From Deinococcus sp. AJ005 (GTDB lineage Bacteria > Deinococcota > Deinococci > Deinococcales > Deinococcaceae): a stretch of DNA of 64,000 bases. Positions 56,551 to 64,000 of the stretch are shown piece after piece. The notes below the pieces were generated by a model. That model was not told the DNA's origin and searched no databases. It saw only the letters and a program-made list of their open reading frames with translations. Where the stretch lies: assembly GCF_009017495.1 (NCBI RefSeq), contig NZ_CP044989.1, positions 248,001-312,000 of the forward strand, read 5' to 3'. How positions within the stretch are numbered: the stretch's first letter is position 1; each line of letters opens with the position of its first letter. The translations under genes and the position numbers were made by a program.

Positions 56551-59081
56551 TTATGAGTAACTGATAACCAGAAATCCCCACCAGCGCCCCTCAACGTGCA
56601 GTTCAAGAGCCTGAGACCCAGTGCTGGCGATGACCTCTCCAGCCAGCGTGGTTAGAACCGCCCCACGCACTTTCAGGTGACCGTGCCCGATGCGGACCGT
56701 GCGGCGCTCCGCTGTGAGATTGAGCAGACTCAGGGTGAGCGTGTGCTTCGCCCCATCAAGCTCAGCACCCACCACCCGTACTCCGTCAGGATCAAGGTCG
56801 AGCAGTTGTGCGGCCAGTTCCCCACTTTCAGCGCTGTCGAAGGGCTGAATTTCAGGTTTGTAGACATGCTTCAAGGCACGCTTTGCACTGTTCACCAGAT
56901 TTTCGGCAGCGTGCAGTTCCAGCGTGAACTCGAAACGCAGCTCCCCGGCCTGATCCGCCATGAAATTGGTGTCCCAGTAATTGTTGGTCAGCCAGGCGTT
57001 CAGGGTGGCGCGGTATGGGGCAGCTTTCTCTCCGGCAAATCGCCCGAAGGTGTAGCCACCGATTTGCCACAGCGGCGCGTCGGGCGTGGCGACGGTCACG
57101 CCCGCCTCCCCGTCCTGCATGCGCAGCCAGTCCAGCGTGGTGACGTAATGGCGGCTGCTGCCAGGCAATTGCTCACGGTCAAACTCCACCGCCGCGCCCG
57201 CCGTTTCAAAGTGGGTGCGGGCCGCATCTGACAGGGCCAACGGCAGGTGCAGGTAGGTGGCACGCGGCGTCACGTCGGGCTGGAGGTTCAGGATTACGCG
57301 GATGTGAAGCGCCGTCTCGTGGGGGTGCAGCCAGTAGCGCACACTGGCCGACTCTCCATTGGCGAGTTGGAGTTGCTGCTCATACACGGCAGCGCCGGGC
57401 ACGGTCTGGCCCTGGCTGCCCAGGACAGTGGCACTTTCCCGGCCGGCCTCCCAACCGTGATGCCAGGCCGCATGCATGTCGAACTCTTCCCATTGCGGCG
57501 GGCCAAAGATGGCATTCCGGCGGCCCTCCGTGGGCCATTCCAGCACCACCTGACCCAGGCGCTCCCCGGCGCGAACAAACTCCCGGCCCTGGCAGAGCAG
57601 TGAAGTCAGGCCGCCCGCCTGCGGGTCAAAAGTGGCCGTGACCTGCCCATTGCCGAGGGTATGTTCGGTCTGGGTCAGGTCTTCCGAGGAAGCGGCCAAC
57701 TGCTTTAACGGCACGCTCAGGTGGCCCAGACCGGGCAGTTCCAGCGGCCCCACCCAGCGCTCCTTTCCCCGGCGTCCGTTCCATTCCACGTCGAACCGCT
57801 GCGCCAGATGCGGGAGATCAGGGGCATAGCGCTCCAGGTTCTCTGGCACCCGCAGCATGGCTGACACTGGAAATGGATTGGCGTTGTACACCAGCAGGCT
57901 CGGCCCATCACTGGGAAGTTGCCGCGCCAGCTTTAGCAGGGCGTCCCGCTTGAGGGAGCGGGCCAGGGTCGCACCCTCGTAAGCGTAGTTGAGCTTGTGG
58001 CTGAGCTGGATGGCCGTCTCGTCACTGCTGGGCGTGGCGGCCCCCCAGGTGTGTTCGGCGTACAGGCTCAGCGCGTCTCCCGCCTCCTGCGCGAGCTGGG
58101 CGGCTCGCCCTAAGCCTGGATCAGGCGACGCGGACCAGCCCTGGAGTTGCCGCGCCACCTGCAAATCGCGCTGCCCCTGCATCTGCAGGCGGGTCTCGCG
58201 GGCGGTGCTGCCGGACCCGAAATTCCACCAGTCCGTCCAGTCACCGCTGAGGGTGGGCAGCGTGTCCAGCGCCTCCTGACGCAGCCGATCGAAATACTGC
58301 GTCAGCGTGCAGAGTCGCAGGCGGACGGGCTGACCGCTCTCGTTCCAGCGCTGCACGAACCCAGAGAGATGAAGATCCGGCGAGTCGTTGTCCGAGAAAT
58401 AGATGTTGGTGGGCTGCACGCCCAGCACCGGCAGGGCGTAGCCGTAGGCCTCCAGCTTCTCCAGGCGGGGATGGCCTCCTCCACACTGCTCTCCCCGCCC
58501 AGCCGCATAGCCCGGTTGGGGGTGGAATGGTAATGGGGGCCGTTGTACGTCAGGAGTTTCTCTCCGTCCGGTGAGGCCCACCAGAATGCGCCGGGGCGCG
58601 GCGTGACGGCCCGCCCAAAGTGTTCGTTGATCGCCATCGAGAAGCCGTCGATGCCGTGATCCAGCAGCAGCCGCACGGTTCCCCACGGCAGGCCATTGAT
58701 ATCGCTCTGCATGGCGCTGCGAATGGGAACGCCCTCAGCACGCAGCCACCCGGCCTCCTGAAGTTGCTGGGCGAACAGCGCGTGATCGGCCAGCGGCGTC
58801 ATGTTCCAGCGAAAGGCCGCCACGTCCAGAGTTCCAGCTTGCACGGCAGCCAGAAAACGCCGCTGCTGCTTTGCTCCGGCCTGCGCCCACCAGCGCCAGA
58901 CGATCCCGGCACTCTCGCAGGTCCAGCGAAAACGGGCGTCGTCTGGCAGATCGGCGGTCTGGTCCATGAGGTCCAGTGCCTGATCAATGAACTGGTTGTG
59001 CAGCTCAAAAACGATGCGCTGCGGCTGAGTAAAGCCGATGTCGGTGTGCGAGTGGTGGATCAGCCAGAGTTCGTCGACCAT
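56551..59081 (-). pseudogene. GH38 alpha-mannosidase, split by a single-base frameshift
   Basis: From ATG 59081 the frame reads the GH38 catalytic N-terminus: LWLIHHSHTDIGFTQPQ (metal ligands His12 and Asp14) and AMQSDINGLPWG (nucleophile Asp127). The frame is lost after SVEEAIP, near 58467-58470; homology resumes one base out as LEKLEAYGYALPVLGVQPTN and runs to the stop at 56551 through the GH38 central and C-terminal beta domains. One more C in the CCCC run (GGGG on the plus strand) would restore about 843 residues, full length. Either a real phase change or a sequencing error. GH38 enzymes remove alpha-mannose. It is the last gene of the minus-strand operon. Confidence 0.85.
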
Positions 59082-59097
59082 ACTGGGACCGTCCCCT

Positions 59098-59985
59098 TCA
59101 GTCGCCCACGCTGCTCAGCCTCAGCCCCTGCATGAAGTAGGGCCGCAGCAACAGGAACAGCAGCAGGGTGGGCAGGCTGGCGATCATGACCGCCGCGATC
59201 AACGTGGGGCCGTCGCTGCCCGCGTAGAGGCCCTGCATTCCGGCCAGGGTGGGCATGATCGGGCGCACGTTGTCGGACTTGCTCAGCACCAGGCCGAACA
59301 GCAGATCATTCCAGATCCAGGTGAACTGAAACAGCAGCAGTACCAACATCGGGGCGCGGGTCAGCGGAAGCATGATCTTCCAGAAAATCATCCAGTCGTT
59401 GCAGCCGTCCAGCCGGGCCGCCTCCTGAAAATCCCACGGCATCGAGACGAAAAAGCCGCGCATCACGAAGGTGCAAAACGGAATGCAGATGGCGATATAG
59501 AAGAGCACCATGCCCACCCAGGTGTCGTACAGGCCGAAACTGGTGTACGCCTTGAACAGCGGAATCAGGTAGACCTGAAATGGGAAGACGGTGCCGGAAT
59601 AGATCAGCAAAAACCACCACAGCCCGCGCGGCAGCTTCAGCCGCACGATGCCGAAGGCGGCCAGCGACGCCAGCAGAATGGCTCCCGCCGAACCCACCAG
59701 GCCGTAGCTCAGGCTATTGACAAAGCCGCTGCCCAGGCCCTGCGCCCAGGCGTTTTGCAGGTTCTCCCACAGGTGAAAGCCCTGCGGCAGTTGCCAGCTC
59801 TCGCCCATGTTGTATTCGCGCTTGTCCTTGAAGGCGTTCATGAACACCAGCAGCAGCGGCAGCAGCCAGAACACGCAGATGATGCCCCCCAGCACCCCGC
59901 CCACCACCATGCGCGTGCGCTCCTTGCGCGCCCGCGCCGATTTGCCCGCGTTGGGAGGAGTGAAACCGCCAGAAGCTGTGGTCAT
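59098..59985 (-). CDS. Carbohydrate ABC transporter permease, MalG type
   Basis: 295 residues with about six membrane spans; the EAA loop is QEAARLDGCNDWMIFWKIML. The C-terminus FMQGLRLSSVGD is the expected MalG-like ending. It overlaps the MalF-like gene by 4 nt (ATGA), and the GH38 gene starts 16 nt after its stop. It forms the channel for the importer with the 59982 product. No ATPase is encoded here, so a shared MsmK-type ATPase is needed. Confidence 0.92.
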   Translation of the reverse strand: MTTASGGFTPPNAGKSARARKERTRMVVGGVLGGIICVFWLLPLLLVFMNAFKDKREYNMGESWQLPQGFHLWENLQNAWAQGLGSGFVNSLSYGLVGSAGAILLASLAAFGIVRLKLPRGLWWFLLIYSGTVFPFQVYLIPLFKAYTSFGLYDTWVGMVLFYIAICIPFCTFVMRGFFVSMPWDFQEAARLDGCNDWMIFWKIMLPLTRAPMLVLLLFQFTWIWNDLLFGLVLSKSDNVRPIMPTLAGMQGLYAGSDGPTLIAAVMIASLPTLLLFLLLRPYFMQGLRLSSVGD

Positions 59986-60908
59986 ACGTGGCTCTCCTTG
60001 TCCATGACGTTGCGCAGGTAGAAGTACGAGAAGGCCAGGGCGATCAGCGAGATGACCACGGCGATGGCCGCACTCACACCCTGGTGAAAGAGGATGAAGC
60101 CCTCGCGGTACATGGTGACGACCAGCGTTTCGCTGCTGCGGGCCGGGCCGCCCTGGGTCATCACCCAGATCAGGTCAAAGACCTTGAAGCCGTTGACCGC
60201 CGCCATCAATGACGCGATGGTGACGTAGGGCGTCATCAGCGGCAAGGTAATCAGGCGGGTGAATTTCAGGCCGCTGGCCCCGTCGATCTTGGCGGCCTCC
60301 AGCGGCTCGCGCGGCAGGCTTTGCAGGCCGATCAGGAAGATCATCAGGTTGGCCCCCACACTTTGCCAGGTGTACGTGGCGATCATGGACCAGGTGTTGA
60401 GCGGCGAGCGGAAGAGCCATTCGGTCTGGCTCAGCGAGTCGAAGCCCAGAGCGCCCAGCGCCGCATTCAGCACGCCGCTGGTGGGATCGAAGATAAAGCT
60501 GAACAGCACGCCCGCCGCCGCCGCCGCCAGGGTGGACGGCAGATACAGCGCGGTGCGGAAGAAATTGCCGCCCACCACGCGTTCCAGGGCCAGTGCCATT
60601 GCAAAGGCCAGGCTCACGGGCAGCACCACCGACGCCACCACCCAGATCAGCGTGTTGCGAAGGGAGAGGGTAAAATTGGAACTGGTGAACAGCTCCGCGT
60701 AATTCCTGAGGCCCACGAAGTTGGGCGTCCGCAGGCCATCGGCGTCGGTAAAGCTCTGCCAGAAGGTGTACAGCATGGGGGCGAGCAAAAAGACCACCAC
60801 GAAGAAGACCGCTGGCAGAACAAAGAGGTACGGGGTCAGCGAAGCGGCTGTGGAACATCTGGCAGACGCGCGTCTGGCCGGGGTACGGCCCTGCTGGGTC
60901 ACGGTCAT
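59982..60908 (-). CDS. Carbohydrate ABC transporter permease, MalF type
   Basis: 308 residues, about six spans, starting after a short basic N-terminus (YLFVLPAVFFVVVFLLAPML). The EAA loop is LEAAKIDGASGLKFTRLITL. A hairpin lies between its start and the upstream binding-protein gene. AAAGGAG precedes ATG 60908. Confidence 0.92.
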   Translation of the reverse strand: MTVTQQGRTPARRASARCSTAASLTPYLFVLPAVFFVVVFLLAPMLYTFWQSFTDADGLRTPNFVGLRNYAELFTSSNFTLSLRNTLIWVVASVVLPVSLAFAMALALERVVGGNFFRTALYLPSTLAAAAAGVLFSFIFDPTSGVLNAALGALGFDSLSQTEWLFRSPLNTWSMIATYTWQSVGANLMIFLIGLQSLPREPLEAAKIDGASGLKFTRLITLPLMTPYVTIASLMAAVNGFKVFDLIWVMTQGGPARSSETLVVTMYREGFILFHQGVSAAIAVVISLIALAFSYFYLRNVMDKESHV

Positions 60909-60935
60909 GATCGGTCAGGCTCCTTTGAAAAACGT

Positions 60936-60961
60936 TAAAAAGACGCCACGCTGCCGCAGCG
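60936..60961 (-). terminator. Hairpin between MalE-like and MalF-like genes
   Basis: On the minus strand CGCTG and CAGCG (60949-60961) enclose a 3-nt loop, followed a few bases on by a T-run (60936-60941). Partial terminator that would favour binding-protein mRNA. Confidence 0.55.
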
Positions 60962-61000
60962 CCTTCTTTCTGAGGCGAAAAGGGTAGCCTCAACGCCCGC

Positions 61001-62242
61001 TTACTTCTGCTTGTTCCAGTACGCGTCGGCCAGCTTCTGGAGATTGGCCTGGACCTGCGACTGGGTGCTGGGATCGAGCATGAATTTGCTCAGCTCGTCC
61101 ACGCCGGGTTCGATGATCTCGGTGGGGGTGGCTTCCCAGATGCGGTTGATCAATCTCGGCTTGCTTTTGCTCAGCGCGCTGGTCAGCTCCTTGGTCACGG
61201 GATTGTCCACCGTCACCTCGTTGTTCACCGGCGTGAAGCTTTGCAGGTTGCTCCACAGCGTCTGGGCCTTGGCCGACATCCAGAAGTCGGCGACTTTCAG
61301 GGCCTGCGCCTTGTTGACGGCGTTCTTGGAGACGATCAACGGGCTGGCTTCGTAGATGATGACCGGCTTGGCTTTGGCATTCATGGTGGGCAGGATGAAC
61401 ACGCCGTAGTCCTCACCGGGCTTCAGGCCTGTCCCGGCGATGGTGGCGGTATACCAGTCACCGGCCAGGATGTTGGCGAGCTTACCCTGGGCGAACAGCT
61501 TGGCCATGCCGTTGGTCCCGCCCGAGCCGAAGCCCGTGCTGGCGGGCGTGAAGTAACCCTTATCCATCCAGCTCTTCCAGGTGGTGAACACCTTGGTGAC
61601 CCCCGGATCGGTGTACTTGGCCTTGCCCACCATCAGCCGCTCGTACAGGTCCGGGTCCTGGCGGGTCAGGAATTCCTCGAACCAGATGAAGGCCGGCCAG
61701 CGGTCCTCCACGGATTGCCCGAAAGCGGTCACGCCCCTGGCCTTGAGCTTGGCGTTGTTGGACTCCAGTTGCGCCCAGGTGGTGGGCGGGGTAATCCCAG
61801 CGTCCTTGTAGGCTTTTTTGTTGTAGAACACGGCCCAGTACGCCACGTTGTTGGGCAGCGCGTAAATCTTGCCGTCAAAGGTGAACGCCTTGGCCAGGTC
61901 CGAGCCGTACTCCCCGGCCTTCTGGTACTTCTGCCAGATGGGCGTCAGGTCCTGAAGGGTGCCGGACTCAACGAGGTCTTTCATGCGGTAGCCGGACCAC
62001 CAGGTAAACATCGCTGGCGCTTTGCTGGTACTCAGCGAGGTCCGCACGGCGGCCTGATAAGTACTGGGATCGGCGAAGGTCACCCCTTTGAAGCCCGCGC
62101 CGCTCTTGGCGCCCAGATCGCCAACCTTGGTGTAGTTGCTGTTCCAGTCGGGTTTATCGTTGTAAAGCTCGAGCGTCTGTGCAGCGGCCACCGAGAGGGC
62201 GAGGGTCAGAACCAGCGGAAACGACTTCGTGAGCTTGATCAT
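61001..62242 (-). CDS. Carbohydrate ABC transporter substrate-binding protein, MalE type
   Basis: 413 residues from ATG 62242, since GGAGG lies 5 nt upstream; an ATG 12 nt earlier contains that ribosome site. Signal peptide LTKSFPLVLTLALSVAAAQ. The mature part is an SBP_bac_1 fold: VTFADPSTYQAAVRTSLSTS, IYALPNNVAYWAVFYNKKAY and DRWPAFIWFEEFLTRQDPDL. It delivers a sugar, presumably an alpha-mannoside given the GH38 gene in the same operon, to the permeases at 59982 and 59098. Confidence 0.9.
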   Translation of the reverse strand: MIKLTKSFPLVLTLALSVAAAQTLELYNDKPDWNSNYTKVGDLGAKSGAGFKGVTFADPSTYQAAVRTSLSTSKAPAMFTWWSGYRMKDLVESGTLQDLTPIWQKYQKAGEYGSDLAKAFTFDGKIYALPNNVAYWAVFYNKKAYKDAGITPPTTWAQLESNNAKLKARGVTAFGQSVEDRWPAFIWFEEFLTRQDPDLYERLMVGKAKYTDPGVTKVFTTWKSWMDKGYFTPASTGFGSGGTNGMAKLFAQGKLANILAGDWYTATIAGTGLKPGEDYGVFILPTMNAKAKPVIIYEASPLIVSKNAVNKAQALKVADFWMSAKAQTLWSNLQSFTPVNNEVTVDNPVTKELTSALSKSKPRLINRIWEATPTEIIEPGVDELSKFMLDPSTQSQVQANLQKLADAYWNKQK

Positions 62243-62283
62243 AAAAACCTCCATTGAGGAAAAAGGTGTGGGCTACGTGGACA

Positions 62284-63198
62284 TCACCGGGCGTCCAGCG
62301 GTGGACTCAGCCCCAGCATGGGCCGGTACAGCGCCGCCGCGCCCAGCAGGTTGGCCTCGTCCAGCAAGGAACTGCACGCGACCTTGAAGGGCCTGAGTCC
62401 AGCCCGCAGCGGCATTTCAAAATGCGCCCACGCGCGGGACACCTGACCGCCGAGGACGATCAGATCAGGCCGAAAGGCTTGCACGCAGGGAGAGAGTGCA
62501 GCGGCCAGATCGCGTCCGAGGTCCTGGTAGACCTGCCGGGCGCGATCGTCGCCCGTTTCCGCAAGCTGAGCAATCTGCCGGGCGTCCAGGTCCTCACCGC
62601 TCAGGGCCTGATAGGCACGCCGCAGGGCAGGCGCGCAGGTGAAGTCCTCGGCGACGCCGCCGCGAAAGGGCAGTTGCCAGACCTCGCCGCCTGAAGATAC
62701 GCCCTCTTCCGCCGTGCCTGGGTGGCCATCCACGATAAAGCCGCTGCCCAGGCCAGTGCCCAGGGTCAAGCCCAGCAGACGGTGGACGCCGCGCCCCTGA
62801 CGGACGGTGAACTCGCCCAGCGCGAAGGCCACCGCGTCGTTGAGATACGAGATGGGCAGGCCGTCCAGCGGCGTGCCAATCCAGCGTTTTCGCAATGCTG
62901 CGCTGATGTTTAGACCCGTCAACGCGTGCAGCTTGTGTTCGAAGTGCGCAGTGCCTCCAGCGTAATCAAAGGGACCGGGAACTGAGACGCCCACCGCCGC
63001 AACTGGCGTCTGTCCCGCACCCAGCAGCGCCGCCTCCGCCCAGGTGTCCAGAATTTCCGGGGCGCTCGCCTCGCCGTTGACCGGGAGACGAACCTGTGAC
63101 CCCAGCCCGCTGGCATTGACGCTGGCCGCCGTGATATGCGTGCCGCCGATGTCCAATGCCAGCACCGCGCCTGCGAAAGTCACGGTTGGGAAAGTCAC
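62284..63198 (-). CDS. ROK-family sugar kinase (candidate mannokinase)
   Basis: 304 residues from GTG 63198, which overlaps the stop of the epimerase gene (GTGA); a longer in-frame reading upstream lies inside that gene. VLALDIGGTHITAASV is the N-terminal motif, PISYLNDAVAFALGEF holds the catalytic Asp and LLGLTLGTGLGSGFIVDG follows. The ROK zinc motif is missing (SSGGEVWQLPFRGG in its place). Translational coupling to an AGE epimerase and a mannosidase operon suggests phosphorylation of mannose or fructose, which is inference. Confidence 0.82.
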   Translation of the reverse strand: MTFPTVTFAGAVLALDIGGTHITAASVNASGLGSQVRLPVNGEASAPEILDTWAEAALLGAGQTPVAAVGVSVPGPFDYAGGTAHFEHKLHALTGLNISAALRKRWIGTPLDGLPISYLNDAVAFALGEFTVRQGRGVHRLLGLTLGTGLGSGFIVDGHPGTAEEGVSSGGEVWQLPFRGGVAEDFTCAPALRRAYQALSGEDLDARQIAQLAETGDDRARQVYQDLGRDLAAALSPCVQAFRPDLIVLGGQVSRAWAHFEMPLRAGLRPFKVACSSLLDEANLLGAAALYRPMLGLSPPLDAR

Positions 63199-64000
63199 GG
63201 TGTTGCCGCCAGTACGGGCAAGGCCTCGTTCAGTGCCACGTAGAGGTGATACAGCGTGCTGGACGGCGAATGTTCGCTGATATTCCGGCGGTCCCGTGAC
63301 AACTGATCCGCCCACGTCCCCTGTGGTGTCAGGTAATGGGTCAGGATGCCCTGGAGAACATGCCCGGCGCGTTCCAGAGCTTCCGAGTCGCCACTCCAGC
63401 GTCCGTAGGCCAGGTGGCCCTTGAGAACCTCGCACTGCACCCACAGCCGTTTGGTGGAGCGCAGTTCACGGCCTTGCGGCCCAATCTCGTCGTAGGCCAG
63501 ACCATCGCGGTCCGTCCCCCAGGTGCGGGCCACCGTGTAAAGCAGCGGCAATTCGGGCACCGCCGCGCCGCCCAGCACGCGGTACCGGCCCAACAGCCAG
63601 GTCCACTCGTAGTGGTGGCCGGGGTCCAGATGATCGCCACATGCCGGATCAGGCTGCCAGTCCGCTGTGAAGAACTCGCGCAAGAAAGGCTGTGGGCCAG
63701 TCGTGGTGTCCAGAAAGCGCGTCTGAAACAGCGTATAAAGTTCGTCGGCCCGCGCCAGCCAGGGCACCTTGCCCAGCAGTTCGGCGCACAGCAGGCAGGC
63801 TTCAAACAGGTGCATGTGCGGGTTCTGCTGGCGGGGAACAGGTTTCGGCGTGTCGCTGAGCTGGAAGCCGCCATTGTGCGGGTCACGCAGCGTTTCAATG
63901 AAGGCCCACAGCCGCCCGGCATCGTTCCGGTAAGTCGCCTTGCCCGTCACGTGGTAAAGCCAGGCCAGGGCCATCAGGTAAAAAGCCTGGTCATACAGCA
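63195..64000 (-). CDS. AGE-family epimerase/isomerase (partial, runs off the window)
   Basis: About 268 residues of the C-terminal part; the gene begins beyond base 64000. The alpha/alpha-barrel family marks are QNPHMHLFEACLLC, DPGHHYEWTWLLGRY (catalytic His region) and KRLWVQCEVLKGHLAY. N-acylglucosamine 2-epimerase family members include mannose isomerase (mannose to fructose), cellobiose 2-epimerase and GlcNAc 2-epimerase. With a GH38 alpha-mannosidase and a kinase in the operon, mannose isomerase is the best guess. Confidence 0.85.
   Translation of the reverse strand, partial: LYDQAFYLMALAWLYHVTGKATYRNDAGRLWAFIETLRDPHNGGFQLSDTPKPVPRQQNPHMHLFEACLLCAELLGKVPWLARADELYTLFQTRFLDTTTGPQPFLREFFTADWQPDPACGDHLDPGHHYEWTWLLGRYRVLGGAAVPELPLLYTVARTWGTDRDGLAYDEIGPQGRELRSTKRLWVQCEVLKGHLAYGRWSGDSEALERAGHVLQGILTHYLTPQGTWADQLSRDRRNISEHSPSSTLYHLYVALNEALPVLAATP

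Overview
The window looks like chromosomal DNA of a Deinococcus-type bacterium. The evidence is high GC content, many promoters whose -10 box (TANNNT) lies 5-7 nt before the start codon (leaderless style), several families of short intergenic repeats, and a set of genes (kynA-kynU, S10 peptidase, LacI-governed sugar ABC operons, GH2/GH3/GH38 glycosidases) typical of free-living Deinococcota. The genus is an inference from these traits. No rRNA, tRNA or CRISPR array was seen.

Layout. 1-2992: end of an acyl-CoA synthetase gene, a thiolase and an S10 serine carboxypeptidase-like protein. 3004-3940: a decayed transposase and an intergenic repeat. 4077-11500: an RbsA/RbsC/RbsB-type sugar importer with a TIM-barrel isomerase, a Gfo/Idh/MocA oxidoreductase and a LacI regulator. 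11539-17541: a xylose operon (xylF-xylH-xylG, xylA-xylB) whose control sites match the one before the first importer. 17549-19833: kynA and kynU on the minus strand. 19857-28867: ROK kinase and LacI regulator (minus), then a mannitol/sorbitol-type ABC importer, a fructose-kinase-like P-loop kinase, a long-chain mannitol dehydrogenase and a zinc polyol dehydrogenase. 28883-34353: a rearranged zone with an IS4-family element nested in an IS66-like remnant, two IS3-family elements, a small XRE regulator with a palindromic operator, and a chimeric glyoxalase/EAL fragment. 34657-36288: a small membrane protein, a winged-helix protein and an 84-residue unknown with a strong leaderless promoter.

36734-53669: a LacI-controlled oligosaccharide operon with a family 5 solute-binding protein, DppBCDF-like transporter, two different GH2 beta-mannosidases flanking a broken uxuA-like fragment, a TIM-barrel isomerase and a PA14-containing GH3 beta-glucosidase. 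53674-55650: debris (repeat, two regulator C-termini tail to tail, a 5'-truncated MFS gene). 55724-56488: a methyltransferase. 56551-64000 (minus): an AGE-family epimerase (runs off the window), ROK kinase, MalEFG-type importer and a GH38 alpha-mannosidase broken by one base.

How it works together: three LacI regulators control separate sugar modules. The third module plus the terminal minus-strand module form a mannose-centred locus: beta-mannosides enter by a Dpp-type importer and are cut by GH2/GH3 enzymes; alpha-mannosides enter by a MalEFG-type importer and are cut by GH38, with AGE isomerase and ROK kinase feeding mannose into glycolysis. In four of five importer operons the binding-protein gene is followed by a hairpin before the permease gene, a common way to make binding protein in excess. 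Substrates are inferred from families and context, not demonstrated.
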